64,000 nt of DNA. It comes from Acanthococcus lagerstroemiae. Lineage: Eukaryota; Arthropoda; Insecta; Hemiptera; Eriococcidae. The DNA lies in contig CM063108.1 of the NCBI GenBank assembly GCA_031841125.1, positions 7,795,683-7,859,682 of the forward strand. The letters are read 5' to 3'. Position numbers and translations under genes: made by a program. Positions within the stretch are counted from its first letter, which is position 1; every line of letters starts with the position of its first letter. The notes below the pieces were generated by a model. The model worked only from the letters and a program-made list of their open reading frames with translations, was not told where the DNA came from and made no database searches. Positions 11,134-21,358 of the stretch are shown one piece after another.

Positions 11134-13640
11134 GCAAGCACAACCCGACGTCCAGAGGCTCAAGTCAAGCGTCTCAATCCTGGTTTAACCAAATTTTATA
11201 ATATCAACTTTTTAATACCAATTTAAAAATCGGTTGACTTGAAAAATAGTTGCAACAATTATAACAGTCAATTTTTATCATTTACAATTTGCACCAAAAT
11301 AGGGCAAAAAAAACCAAATTCATTTCCTGTAAATAACCTAGAAAATAATGTCATATATGTTTTCAGTCTGTAGATGAATCCGCTTATTTTCGATGCAGCC
11401 ATTAAACGGTTTCATGCAGCGACGTTCTGGAGGAGGATCGGGATTGAGTAAAAGGCCCAAATGGGAGTACAGAAATGTGGTCACAGAAATTCTGAACAAA
11501 TACTGAACAAAAAATTGAGAAAATATTCAGAAAATTGTTAAAAAGGCACCTAGAGACAAGAGTTCAGAGATTTTCGAAGATTTACATGATTCTTCGCATT
11601 TAACCTAAACTTTTGAGTTGAATTTAAAATTAAAAATGTTTTGGCTTATCCACCTAAATACAGAAATTGAAACTGAAAATTTTTATACTTCTTATAAAGA
11701 TGTTTTCGGACGTTATTGCTTGAAAGAAAATTCAGAACTATAATATAATTGAAACTTTTGACCAATCACTATAGTGCTAGACATATTCTAATCTAAATAG
11801 AGTGCAGAACTTCGGCCTCCTCCCTTACTCATCTCCAAGTAAGTATGTATTAACATTTTCCTTAATCCACATCATGTACATCAAATGTATTATTTTTACG
11901 AACCAATCACAATATCGGGGCTAATTTAATTACGATTTACAACGTTTGATATAGAAACAAATGCCGGTACAATAGCCGCGAATGACCCGATACCAGGTAT
12001 GTCAGACAAGGAAAAAGAAAATTTATGCAAGGACGTGTCTACGGCGAAAATATTCCTTACTAAAGCTGAGTTTGATGGACGTATACCCAACAACTATAAA
12101 GCATTCCCAAATTCCAAACAGCCTGCGATACTAGATTACACGGAAATGAAAGTCAACGTAGCCAATGAACCAGTTTCAATAAGTTTGCTATGCTGCTGGA
12201 TTTTCAAGCAATACGTGTACATTTCATATGGTTTCATCGACCTCACTTATTTTGTGTTCACTGAACTAGACCAAAATACCGGTATACGATTACTAGCCCT
12301 AGCTGAGCCATCCCCTATTCGCGATGATTCGTTTCAAAATCAGGAAGCGTTGGAGGCATACTATTGGAAAAGTGTCCTTCCTGGTAAGTTATCACCAAAT
12401 TCTATACCCTACAGCAGTGGTTCCCAACTGGTGGTCCGCGGACCCCCGGAGGTCCGCGGAGGATGACCTAGGGTAGAGCTCTATAACTTCGTGCGAGTAC
12501 GATCGTCCGCCATTTTGACTCCAACCACGCCCGTGGATGCCGAATCCGACTATGCGGAGCGTACCGCGTAGTCAGTTCGGCATCCACGGGTAAAGTTGAC
12601 GTCAAAATGGCGGACGATTGTACTCACACGAAGTTATAGAGTTCTACTGGGGGGTCTACGAGATGATCCAAAAATGTTTCGTTCGGCAGGAATTTGACAA
12701 TTTTAGCAAATTTGATGTATATTTAAATGCATTATTATATACATAAGGGGTCCTTGAGATTATAGCGATTTTTCAGGGGTCCTTGAAAATTTTTTGTCGG
12801 GAACCCCTGCCCTACAGCAAACAGGTTGCGAAATACACATGATAATGGCATTAATATCGATGATGGTGGAAGAAAGGCGGGTAACTGAGGACTCAGCGGA
12901 AAACTAAATAATATACCTAACTCAATAAAACTCGTCATGCCAGGGAAAATATTCCGTGTAAGGATAGAAAACAAAGAGCAAATATTTTCTAGCCTTTTCG
13001 CCATATACAACTCAAAATTGCTGAACGCTTTGCCCGAGTTGCCTGTTGGATTGATTTTCGAAACCAAAATAGGCTGTCGGAAAATAAACTGAGGATGCTC
13101 GAAGAACGAATGTAGAAAATATGTTGTCATTTTATTCAGACATTCAACTGAATAGCTGTAATCTACATCAGAACTACACCGTACTTTTTCTTATTTTTAG
13201 AACATCCAACCACGAAACAGATAATATATGACAACTTTTGTAAATTAGAGCCAGATCAAAGATTTCGACTCTGCGGATTGGTGTATGATGATCTTCTGCC
13301 AACTAAGGCGGTGAGCAAATATGCAATCACAGTGGATTTGATGATGCCACTAGAATTATACAACCTTGAAGATTACTCGTCTCCCTCTCTGAAGTGCACC
13401 ATATTTGAGTCGGTAGAGTATCAGACTGTGTTTTACATTATTCCTGATCCCGCTGATGATCACGCAATGTATTCAGCAAATTTGAAGGACGTTCAGACAA
13501 CCAGAGGTTTCAAAACGAAGATGTTACAATTGACTCGACATTTCACGCAAGTTTCACCTTTATACAGCTACGAAGAAAAATTTCTGGATTTCCGTTTCCT
13601 ATCTTCAATAGTGGACACGTTTCAAGGCATTTTGCTGTAG
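9309..13640 (+). CDS. Array gene 3: predicted secreted protein of the tandem family (3 exons)
   Basis: Exons 9309-9420, 11955-12383 and 13201-13640 give 326 codons plus stop. Exon 1 encodes MELIFTIISMTLWGASFS as the signal peptide, then LVLLRPAELDQFF; the second Pro of the hallmark is Ala. Exon 2 has DPIPGM, LCKDVSTAKIFLT, LLCCW, VYISYGFIDLTYFVF and IRLLALAEPSPIRDDS. Exon 3 has DQRFRLCGLVYDD, LKCTIFES, IIPDPADDHAMYSA and FTQVSPLYS, ending VDTFQGILL. All intron phases are 1. Intron 1 (2534 nt) holds an R1-like retrotransposon remnant and intron 2 (817 nt) a hAT-type MITE. Motifs such as IRDDS and the EDQRFRLCGL start pair it with gene 4. The extended frame read through the exon 2 donor into the MITE is not part of the protein. 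Function unknown. Confidence 0.78.
9871..11143 (-). mobile_element. 5'-truncated, frameshifted R1-like non-LTR retrotransposon remnant
   Basis: A distinctly GC-rich block in intron 1 of gene 3. Minus-strand frames carry the C-terminal half of an R1-clade polyprotein in three frames: RRLYVNVVMSVLLYG (frame ending 10884), then FADAIKI...AYRTVSSEAVGVLARIPPIEL and KWKDALAHSSKGEWTRALI (frame 10510-11163), then LNFHLTQVLSGHGCFGTYL and a CTHCDRGAEDTPWHTLFEC zinc-knuckle-like end (frame 10197-10622). The reverse transcriptase catalytic core is absent, so this is a dead partial copy. Near-matching 13-mers cacgcatgcacaa (9871) and cacgcaagcacaa (11131) may be a target-site duplication. A poly-A and poly-G run abuts the 5' side. 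Plus-strand open frames over this block are shadows. Confidence 0.7.
11048..11130. repeat. Composite homopolymer: 36 A followed by 47 G
   Basis: Positions 11048-11083 are all A and 11084-11130 all G. The run sits exactly at the 5' edge of the R1-like remnant (minus strand: C-run, T-run, element). It may be a real low-complexity tract or a collapsed or erroneous assembly join; the sequence alone cannot separate these. Confidence 0.9.
12407..12817. mobile_element. hAT-type MITE with perfect 8-bp target-site duplication
   Basis: The element 12415-12809 (395 bp) begins cagtggttcccaac and ends gtcgggaacccctg, the classic hAT terminal pattern. It is flanked by identical octamers ccctacag (12407-12414 and 12810-12817). 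It carries no transposase and contains a large internal foldback. It lies in intron 2 of gene 3, starting about 30 nt after the exon 2 donor. Confidence 0.88.
12475..12645. repeat. Foldback (inverted repeat) nested inside the hAT MITE
   Basis: The arms 12475-12519 and 12601-12645 are reverse complements at 42 of 45 positions, and the inner sequence continues the palindrome around gtggatgccgaa and ttcggcatccac. The RNA of this intron could form a long hairpin. It is either the internal part of the MITE or a second element that inserted into it. Confidence 0.8.
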
Positions 13641-15548
13641 TAGTGTAACAATGAGGGAAGAAGAGATAATTCATAAAACTTAAGGAATGATGTAATTTTA
13701 TTCGGAAATTATGTATCCACCTGCTCTTTGATGATTACATTTCAATAGGAGGTATAGTAATGATTTCATGATTGTAATCATCAGGGACCAGGGACGTACC
13801 GATAGTGGGAGGGGAGGCAACTTACCCTCCCTGTAGGAATTTTTCACTCAGCAGTTGGAAAAATTTACCATTTCAGCCAGGGACGAAAATAAGAGGGGCA
13901 CGGAAGCCTCCACCGGAATTGGGAAACATTTATAGTACATGGATCAAAAGTTGAGAAAATCCAAGTCAAAGGTTTTTTTTTTCAGCCAATACAAAAATAT
14001 TTTGATACTTGGGAATTTTGAGTGGAGTCAGTTGAGACTTTCACAATTTTTGCCCCCCTCCCCCAGAAAAAATTCTTTACTACGTCTCTGGCAAAGACAA
14101 AATAACTTTACATTGGCAGTTTCAATTTAAAAAATTCTATTTCTAAACAAAAAGTCTTTCAAAAAATACAAAAATTGAGAACAGATAACAACAGTTCCAC
14201 CACTAGAAGAAATCCATTTGGGTTGTCCGTTTTCTATCGAACCAGCTTCCATCTGTCTTAAATATCGTTTGAGTTGAACTCGCTTCAAAGCGCAGAAGAT
14301 CCAAAAATGCAGGTCAGAATGTGAGCTCTCTGAAATTGACTTGTTGGCATACTGCGTTTTAGAGTTCATCCTTTATTTCCTCACTCATGACGTCACAGAC
14401 AGGGAAGACCGGGCGATTTTTACAATTTACGTTTCGCTCAATTTATCAATAATGAAAGATTTACAAAAATGCCAGCTATCATAAGGCACCTACGCAACTT
14501 TCATATTACACAACTTTTAAGAGTGTATTTACACGAGTATTAGGCTTTATTTTTAATGCATTTTTTTTTAAAGTGAGATTTCTTCAGAGCTTGCTCCATG
14601 TACGGAAACGATAAAATTCGAAGCGATTTGTCGCTTTTTATAAAATTACCTACCAATATGTTTAACTTTACATCTTACATGAATGTCTTCATTTAGGATT
14701 TACTAACAGGCTGATTTCTTTTGCAATAATTCTCCCTAATATAAGGTGGGACAAATTACCTGATACATGAAAATTGTTTTTCAATAAAGAATTTCAAAAT
14801 GTTGATGCGTATTTTTACGTTCAAGGCGGAAAATGATTTCTGTACTGATATTTCACAATAAAATATTACCACACTGACATCTCCGAATCAGTGAGATAAA
14901 TACCATAATCTCATCCAAGATCTCAGAGATAAGTAGATTGGAATTTCGATTGCCACAATAATGATAAAATTTCTGATAGAGTTGGCAAATCGAAGTACGT
15001 GAGAATAAATTTAGGTTTCCTACCAGTTACCTCTTCGCTCTTTTCCACCCGTGTGGGTGAGACAGCTGATTAGGATCTGCAAAACTGATTAAAATCGGAA
15101 CGTTTTATGAGTCTTTTTTTCAACACGTATAATTGTAAACAATTTATGATTAAACTATCTATGGTATGACAGATTTCTGTTGCGTATTTTTGGGGATCTA
15201 GTAGACAGAACATTAATGTTCACCCACGAATAATGTAAATAGAAAGTTCTTGGGAGGGAAGGGCGTAGGAAAGCTTCTGTAAACTAGCGGTAAAGTGGCT
15301 CAGCTACAAATTCTTCCTGCATTACTAGACAATCCAGAAAGAAAGAGTCAAAATTTTGCTTACGTTTTGATGTTACAAGCCAAAAAAACCTTTTGTATCT
15401 GAAATGTTAGTTAGCAAGCTCTAGGATATCTATTTCTCCCTGGTCCGAAGAGTGAAAACTCCGTATTCTCTTCCTCATATTATTTATGCCACTGTGAATT
15501 CATATGATTAGAATCATTGATTTCCTGTAATTTTAATTGAAAAAGAAT
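13641..15548. other. Spacer between gene 3 and the Pao/BEL element
   Basis: Non-coding. It contains a probable decayed copy of the 4858-5356 hAT family at 13789-14090. Near 14391 is the motif agggaagaccgggcga, which recurs at 27575, 40522 and 59152 (a separate repeat family). The remainder is AT-rich with no gene signal. Confidence 0.45.
13789..14090. mobile_element. Probable decayed copy of the CAGGGACGTACCG hAT family
   Basis: It starts cagggacgtaccg and ends tactacgtctctg. Its interior shares ggaatttttcactcagcagttgg, cccaac/ttggg and sagttgagt-type words with the copies at 4858 and 54546 in reversed order. No convincing 8-bp duplication is visible (tcagggac versus gcaaagac), so the limits are approximate. 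Confidence 0.5.
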
Positions 15549-15785
15549 TGTTCGAGGTTATTAGAGCTCGGAGGACCATAATTAACAAAAACGAAAAATA
15601 TTCTGTACCTTTACTTTAATGGCGAGAACGAATAAAAAAAAAATAAACGAAAACGAACGAAATCAAAGGCGACAGAACAACGTATCGAATACATTACAGC
15701 GTACAAGCAGAATCATGACAAAATGTGATACCGTTATACTATGCGAAATCGATGCGGGGAGATAAGATAAGAAAATCAGTTAACA
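15549..15785 (-). repeat. 3' LTR of the Pao/BEL element
   Basis: It has TG...CA ends (tgttcgagg to gttaaca) and is almost identical to the copy at 21126. On the element's own strand it is the downstream LTR. The adjoining plus-strand sequence at 15786-15797 (C-rich) is the polypurine tract when read on the minus strand. Confidence 0.92.
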
Positions 15786-15797
15786 AACTCCCCCCCA
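15786..15797 (-). other. Polypurine tract of the Pao/BEL element
   Basis: On the minus strand this reads as a G-run with flanking A/G immediately upstream of the 3' LTR, the expected position for the plus-strand primer of reverse transcription. Confidence 0.65.
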
Positions 15798-15859
15798 TGA
15801 TCCCTTAAGTGGATCATGACAATATTAAAAAAAACAAAAAACAAATTACAAGCACAAAT

Positions 15860-17554
15860 TCAGTTCACAGGGAGTTTGACAAGCTGCTGGACGGAACGAC
15901 GGAATGTCCCAGAGTCTGTCTTCACTTCGACGTTGCGAACAACTCCTTCTTGATCCGGAAAGGTTTCAACGATGACTCCCATAGGCCAATCCATAACCGA
16001 TGTGTTAGGTGTGTTGACGAGAACGACGTTGTTGAGTTCTAAATTAGGCTTCAATTTCTTCCACTTGGCTCGGACTTGCAACTGGCTCAGATACGAGTTT
16101 CGCCAAGATTGCCAAAACGAACTGATTATGGAACGGAACAATCTATAACGAACTGACAGCTTGATTGACTGGTGTTCACTGACTGGTGTTTCGAGCAGCG
16201 AACTACCGATCAAGAAGTGAGCCGGGGTTAAGGGCTCCACAGATGAGTTGTGAGATCGATACGACACTGGACGAGAATTAAGAATTGCTTCTATTTTCGT
16301 CAGAATAGTGATGAGTTCATCGTACGACAAGACTTGGTTGCCGATAGCACGAAACAGACACGACTTTCCTGACTTTACAGCCGCTTCCCAAATCCCTCCT
16401 TGGTGAGGGCTGCGAGGAGCAATGAATTTCCACTGGATCGAATTCTTAACGGCGAAATCGACAATCTTACTTTGCTCGAAAATGTTTCTTGACCCAACAA
16501 AGTTTGTTGCATTATCACTATAAATAGTGTGAGGCAGGCCGCGACGACTGCAGAAGCGCTCAACAGAAAGGAGAAACGATTCTGTCGAGAGATCGAGAAC
16601 TAGTTCAATGTGAACAGCGCGTGTTACGAAACAAACGAAGAATGCTATATAAACTTTATTGGTTTTCGACGAACGATGATTATTGCATTTGACTTGGTAA
16701 AATCCAGAGAAATCAACCCCTGTGGTTGTAAAGGGTCGCGAAATGGAAGTACGTTCGGTAGGTAGGTTGCCCATGATTTGTTGAACAGCCTGCGCACCAA
16801 TACGAGCACAGCGCACACATTTGATAATGATCTTCTTCACCAAGGCGTTTAATCCACCAATTACCCAGAATTTGGATCGGATTAAGTTGACAACAAAAGA
16901 CCTTGACGCATGAAAATATCGCCGATGAACGTACGAAATATATAACGTCAACAAATGGCATTTGACAGATAATACAATTGGGAATTTTGTATCGTACGAA
17001 AATTTAGACAAAGACAATCGACCTCCGACGCGAATTAAGTCGTTGCTATCTAAAAATACATTTAAAGATACTAATTTACTACGTTTACCCAAGGGTAGTT
17101 TACGGGTCAACAAATCATGTTCTTTTGCGAAATATTCAAGCTGAGACAAATACACAAGTCTGTTAAAAGCGAAATTACGTTCAGCTACAGTAATTACATT
17201 GTTTTCAAATTTAAGTATGGATTTACGAGAGTAGTTCACAAACCGATACATGTATGTAATAACATTTAACAATTTATCATATGACGAATAGCGAGTGAGA
17301 ATAGAGATATCTAGTACAGCTAACAGGTTAACTGGTTTTTCTCTTCGAGTTTCCGGTACATCATTCTGAGTTTCGAAAGTTACATTTAACAGGGAATCAA
17401 AATTATCTAAAAGTTCGTTAGGACCTTGAATCCATAACTTATTGTTCAAAAATTGTCCAACAGACAAGCCGCGGGTGGCTAGGTCCGCAGGGTTGGAATT
17501 AGTATTGACGTAGTACCATCTTTTCTTCGGTATGAGTTGTACAATTTTATTCAC
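15860..17554 (-). CDS. Pao/BEL integrase region (partial Pol frame)
   Basis: A 564-codon open frame. The N-terminal part is the RNase H-integrase linker (YYVNTNSNPADLATRG). A zinc-binding HHCC-like segment follows (YVHRRYFHASRSF with CVRCARIG around residue 250). The catalytic core has the first Asp in TTGVDFSGFY (about 281), the second in YSDNATNFVG (about 348) and the Glu in GGIWEAAVKSG (about 386). The C-terminus shows the family's W-rich LKPNLELNNVVLVNTPNT region. The first Met is not a true start, because the frame continues Pol after a frameshift near 17575. Role: insertion of the retrotransposon cDNA. Confidence 0.88.
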   Translation of the reverse strand: MNKIVQLIPKKRWYYVNTNSNPADLATRGLSVGQFLNNKLWIQGPNELLDNFDSLLNVTFETQNDVPETRREKPVNLLAVLDISILTRYSSYDKLLNVITYMYRFVNYSRKSILKFENNVITVAERNFAFNRLVYLSQLEYFAKEHDLLTRKLPLGKRSKLVSLNVFLDSNDLIRVGGRLSLSKFSYDTKFPIVLSVKCHLLTLYISYVHRRYFHASRSFVVNLIRSKFWVIGGLNALVKKIIIKCVRCARIGAQAVQQIMGNLPTERTSISRPFTTTGVDFSGFYQVKCNNHRSSKTNKVYIAFFVCFVTRAVHIELVLDLSTESFLLSVERFCSRRGLPHTIYSDNATNFVGSRNIFEQSKIVDFAVKNSIQWKFIAPRSPHQGGIWEAAVKSGKSCLFRAIGNQVLSYDELITILTKIEAILNSRPVSYRSHNSSVEPLTPAHFLIGSSLLETPVSEHQSIKLSVRYRLFRSIISSFWQSWRNSYLSQLQVRAKWKKLKPNLELNNVVLVNTPNTSVMDWPMGVIVETFPDQEGVVRNVEVKTDSGTFRRSVQQLVKLPVN

Positions 17555-17574
17555 GCGATTCTGAACAAACTGTT

Positions 17575-18810
17575 TTAATTGTGCAATGGGTGATTAATCC
17601 AACTAAGCGCGATTTGCGAGTCGGAAAAGGCAAAAATATTGACATCATTAATATTCAAGTTACGAGCGATACGATGCATTAATTGAGCAAGGAGAACAGC
17701 AGATTGCAACTCTAATCTAGGTATGGTTAAGGATTTAACAGGTGCGACGCGCGTTTTCGAACATACAAATGATACAGACACATTATTTGACTTGTCAATA
17801 CACCTTAGAAAAATCACAGCACAATAAGCCTTAAGAGATGCGTCACAAAATCCGACTAGCTGACGACACTCTACATTTTCGAGAACACTATAACAACGAC
17901 CAATATAATAATTCTTTAAAAATTGCAATTCGTTACGATACGACAAAAATTCATGTTCGAGTTTACGGGAAATGCGATCATCCCATTTAAGTTCTTCTCT
18001 CCAAATATCCTGCATGAACAATTTGGCGCGAATAGTTACTGGCGACAGCATTCCGAGTACATCAAAAACACGGGATATATCGGATAATATCACGCGTTTG
18101 GTTAATTTCTCGGGAAGTGGATCCAACTTTAAAGAGACTTGAAATGCGTCAAGTTTAGGGCACCAAAGTAAACCAAGTACGAAAACAAACGATTCGGATC
18201 CGAGTAACCGAGAGTTTAAAGTTTCGACGAGAGAAGGTTCGATATGAGTTAAAAATTCCGACGAATTACTTTGGTATTTTCGTAAGGGAAATCCGGCGGA
18301 TAACAAAGTGGAATGTACAATGCGTTGCAATTCAACGGCTTCGACGACGGAATTCGCACCGGACATTAGGTCGTCCATATAAAAATTAGAACGAATGGTA
18401 TTAGCTGCGACTGGATGCGATCCATCCAACGTGCGAGAAACTACCTGTAGGCACTTTGTGGCCAGGTACGATGCTGGACCAAAACCATACGTTACAGTAT
18501 TTAATTCGAAGTGGTCGAGCGGGTCCATGGAGCTGGAACGCCAGAAAATTCGTTGATACTTCCGATCAGTAGGATGAACGAGTATTTGCCGATACATCTG
18601 AGTTATATCAGCACAAAAGGCGATGCGATGAGACCGGAATTTCACCACGGTGTCGAAAAGCTCGGGCTGTAAAACAGGACCGGTTAATAAATGGTCGTTC
18701 AATGAGGTTTTCGATTCGTCAACCGCGGATGCGTTAAAAACAACCCGATATTTGGTAGTAGTACTAGTTAGCTTACGAACGAGGTGGTGAGGGATGTAAT
18801 ACCCCTCCAA
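17575..18810 (-). CDS. Pao/BEL reverse transcriptase and RNase H region (partial Pol frame)
   Basis: A 411-codon frame. The reverse transcriptase starts with YYIPHHLVRK and KYRVVFNASA, and continues with AFCADITQMYRQI, RIFWR, YGFGPASYLA and the catalytic NFYMDDLMSG box (about residue 146). The RNase H part has VGFCDASLKAY (about 322), IPRLELQSAVLL and FSDSQIALSWI. It is out of frame with the Gag segment upstream and the integrase downstream. Role: copying the element RNA into DNA. Confidence 0.88.
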   Translation of the reverse strand: MEGYYIPHHLVRKLTSTTTKYRVVFNASAVDESKTSLNDHLLTGPVLQPELFDTVVKFRSHRIAFCADITQMYRQILVHPTDRKYQRIFWRSSSMDPLDHFELNTVTYGFGPASYLATKCLQVVSRTLDGSHPVAANTIRSNFYMDDLMSGANSVVEAVELQRIVHSTLLSAGFPLRKYQSNSSEFLTHIEPSLVETLNSRLLGSESFVFVLGLLWCPKLDAFQVSLKLDPLPEKLTKRVILSDISRVFDVLGMLSPVTIRAKLFMQDIWREELKWDDRISRKLEHEFLSYRNELQFLKNYYIGRCYSVLENVECRQLVGFCDASLKAYCAVIFLRCIDKSNNVSVSFVCSKTRVAPVKSLTIPRLELQSAVLLAQLMHRIARNLNINDVNIFAFSDSQIALSWINHPLHN

Positions 18811-18983
18811 GATATTTTCAGCATCAACAGCTTCCGCATGTGATTGAGTTCCTCATATTCCGACATAAATTTAACGTAAGCTGCGCTATCAGTTGGAGTT
18901 AAGCGTTTTTCACCTTTAAGGAACATTCTTTTAACAACCGAGAATGAACCTTTTAGTTGTACAATGCTAGGTTTGGTAGGCAA
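18768..18983 (-). pseudogene. Short Pao/BEL Pol linker fragment between frameshifts
   Basis: A 71-codon piece holding the protease-reverse transcriptase connection (VVKRMFLKGEKRLTP, YEELNHM). It lies in a third frame between the Gag-protease and reverse transcriptase frames, showing two frame changes within about 180 bp of each other. Confidence 0.7.
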
Positions 18984-21019
18984 TCGAACAACGAATCGGC
19001 CAGTTTCATCTCGAGTGTGCGTGGATTCAAATGATCCTCAATAAGGTTGTGTTCAAACAGCGTTTCAGCGTTAGAAGACGACAAATTTTCACTGGCTTCT
19101 TCCAATTCCCAAAACCGACGTAATTGGGCATCAATATCGCACTTTGAAAATCCACAATACAGTTTAGAAGCAATACACGAACACTTTTGAGAACCCGAAA
19201 TTACGTAACCGAATTTTGAGTTGCGTAAGGAGATACCTTCAATAAATTCACGTTGTTCTTCTAACACGAGTTCAATATATTCGGCTCCTAAAACAATATC
19301 CACTTCACTATAAGGCACGTCATTCGATTCAGCAAAATTGAATTTAGGCATATCCTTCATTAAGTTAATAATATTTTTCTTAGGTACAACATACGGAATT
19401 TTACGAATGACCTCAGCTTCGACAGCTATTTGAAAGTTCGAAAAACGTGATTGGATAACGAAATGAGCACTTTGATCGAGATACGAAATGTCTTCGTTCA
19501 CTCCGACAAGCGCGGTACGAACGGAGTTTCGACACAGCGAAAGTTTAGCACGATCGCAAAATTCTTTTCGAACAAGGGTCGCCTCGGAGGCCGAGTCGAG
19601 TAACAATCGAGCGAAGAGGGTACGAGAACCAGCTTTTACCTTCACAATGGCGGTAGATAGAAACACGAGTTTACCAGTTGACGACACCGCAGACAACGAT
19701 GATCTAGCGACAGGTTGATTGACTCTCGGAGCTGTTGATGCATCAGAGTCAGCATTTTCAGTAGGTTTCATTGGTTCGACAGTCGACGTGTCCGAGGTTA
19801 CACGATGGAGCATTGTATGGTGCCTACCATCACAAGTGCTACAATTCGGCCGCTTGCACTCAGCTGCTGTGTGAAAAGGACTAAAACATTTTAGACAAAG
19901 TTTATGTCTTTTGACAGTATTATAACGTTCGCCGACAGTCTGTGAGCTAAAAGATTTGCATTGATTTAGAAAATGACTTTCGTTACATACGACACATTTT
20001 ACCTTATTGGTGTTGGTTACAAATGACCTTTTGTCAACAGGAGTAGTTGTCAACTTCGAAGGTTTACTAAATTTTGGTGAGTTAACGATATCTGCTGAGC
20101 GATCCTCGGCGTTGAACGATCGAATTTGTAGGAATTTTTGCAGTTCGTTGAACTTTGGATACGAGACTGTAGAACTAACTGAATTTTCCCAATCCTTTGC
20201 GGTTGTGGAATCGAGTTTACTAGAAACAATGTACGTTACGAATTTCGAAAATGTATCGTCTATAATTTCGTCCGAAGCTTTAAGGCCGCGAATTATAACT
20301 TCGACTTTATCTAGGAGACCACGAATTTGGCGCTCATTCTTAATAGACTCTAAATTATATAAATTACGGAATAATGCTTTCACAACCGCACGCTTGTTGT
20401 CGAAACGAGAGAGCAAGTGTGACCACGCTTCTGAATAAGCACGATCATCTAGTTTGAAGTCGCGAACAAAATCCTTGGCACCACCGGTCAGTGCTTGCTT
20501 CAGATAGTACAATTTTTGTACGTTAGAAAGTTCACCGTTATTATGAACCAAGTTTTCGAAGAGTCCCTTGAAGTTCTGAAAGTTCAAAATATCCCCGTCG
20601 AATGTCGGTACGGCGATTTTCTCCAGTTTTGGTTGGTTTGAATGCGATTGATGAAAGGACGCGTTGAGGTCTGCAGCCGGAAGAAGTGATTCTCGTTGGT
20701 TGTCTATCGACAGTTTTTTGTGGAATGCCTTAACGAGTGCTTCGTTAGTAAAAAGCACGTCGCTAATCTCCCGAACGTCTTTCATGTAGTTGGTTGATTT
20801 AGAAGTGAAATCGTCGGAGTCTTCATCTAAAAGACTTATCGCTGAATCCGTTTCTTCTTCGAATTTAGAGGAATACTCACGATATGCGATTAATATCGCT
20901 TCCAGTTTGCTCAACTGCTCGATGTCCAACGACTGTCTTTTGTTTAGGGCTGCCATTTGATCCCTCAATCTCGATAGATTAAGTTTCAAAATCCTACGGC
21001 GTTTGTTTACAGCGTCCAT
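18953..21019 (-). CDS. Pao/BEL Gag and aspartic protease region
   Basis: A 688-codon frame starting 107 nt inside the 5' LTR boundary. The N-terminal charged helical region is followed by the Pao-type Gag core (FDGDILNFQNFKGLFENLV, about residues 138-156, and YYLKQALTGGAKDFV). Two zinc knuckles follow: CVVCNESHFLNQC (about 343) and CLKCFSPFHTAAEC (about 378) with an added CSTCDGRHH. The protease active site is LLLDSASEATLV (about 473). The ending LALYN is a frameshift product. Role: particle assembly and polyprotein processing. Confidence 0.88.
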   Translation of the reverse strand: MDAVNKRRRILKLNLSRLRDQMAALNKRQSLDIEQLSKLEAILIAYREYSSKFEEETDSAISLLDEDSDDFTSKSTNYMKDVREISDVLFTNEALVKAFHKKLSIDNQRESLLPAADLNASFHQSHSNQPKLEKIAVPTFDGDILNFQNFKGLFENLVHNNGELSNVQKLYYLKQALTGGAKDFVRDFKLDDRAYSEAWSHLLSRFDNKRAVVKALFRNLYNLESIKNERQIRGLLDKVEVIIRGLKASDEIIDDTFSKFVTYIVSSKLDSTTAKDWENSVSSTVSYPKFNELQKFLQIRSFNAEDRSADIVNSPKFSKPSKLTTTPVDKRSFVTNTNKVKCVVCNESHFLNQCKSFSSQTVGERYNTVKRHKLCLKCFSPFHTAAECKRPNCSTCDGRHHTMLHRVTSDTSTVEPMKPTENADSDASTAPRVNQPVARSSLSAVSSTGKLVFLSTAIVKVKAGSRTLFARLLLDSASEATLVRKEFCDRAKLSLCRNSVRTALVGVNEDISYLDQSAHFVIQSRFSNFQIAVEAEVIRKIPYVVPKKNIINLMKDMPKFNFAESNDVPYSEVDIVLGAEYIELVLEEQREFIEGISLRNSKFGYVISGSQKCSCIASKLYCGFSKCDIDAQLRRFWELEEASENLSSSNAETLFEHNLIEDHLNPRTLEMKLADSLFDCLPNLALYN

Positions 21020-21107
21020 GTTTGTTTAGGTGAATGTGCACGATAGACAACACCAATTTAAAATCGAGAAATTTATACGAATGACACTGGTCTAAATATG
21101 TATATAT

Positions 21108-21125
21108 CCGGTCCGGAAGGGACCA
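21108..21125 (-). other. Primer binding site of the Pao/BEL element
   Basis: Immediately inside the 5' LTR the minus strand reads tggtcccttccggaccgg. It begins TGG as expected for pairing with the CCA end of a tRNA. The tRNA identity was not determined. Confidence 0.6.
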
Positions 21126-21358
21126 TGTTCGAGGTTATTAGAGCTCGGAGGACCATAATTAGTAAAAACGAAAAATATTCTGTACCTTTACTTTAATGGC
21201 GAAAACGAATAGAAAATAAACGAAAACGAACGAAATCAAAGGCGACAGAACAACGTATCGAATACATTACAGCGTTCAAGCAGAATCATGACAAAATGTG
21301 ATACCGTTATACTATGCGAAATCGATGCGGGGAGATAAGATAAGAAAATCAGTTAACA
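21126..21358 (-). repeat. 5' LTR of the Pao/BEL element
   Basis: A near-identical partner of 15549-15785 with TG...CA ends. It should contain the element's promoter. It is four nucleotides shorter in an A-run than the 3' copy. Confidence 0.92.

Larger units (their letters stand above)
15549..21358 (-). mobile_element. Pao/BEL-type LTR retrotransposon, nearly full length, frameshifted
   Basis: A 5.8-kb element on the minus strand with LTRs at 15549-15785 and 21126-21358. It encodes Gag with zinc knuckles, aspartic protease, reverse transcriptase, RNase H and DDE integrase in the Pao/BEL order. The LTRs differ at about five substitutions and one 4-nt A-run indel, so insertion was fairly recent. 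The coding region, normally a single long frame in this group, changes frame at three places (near 18980, 18805 and 17575). The copy therefore looks inactive unless these are assembly errors. No clear short target duplication is seen (agaat versus atcat flanks). Confidence 0.92.

Noticed and set aside
12384..12466. Extension of gene 3 exon 2 past 12383
   Set aside because: It reads through the donor into the hAT MITE; exon 3 is in phase with splicing at 12383.
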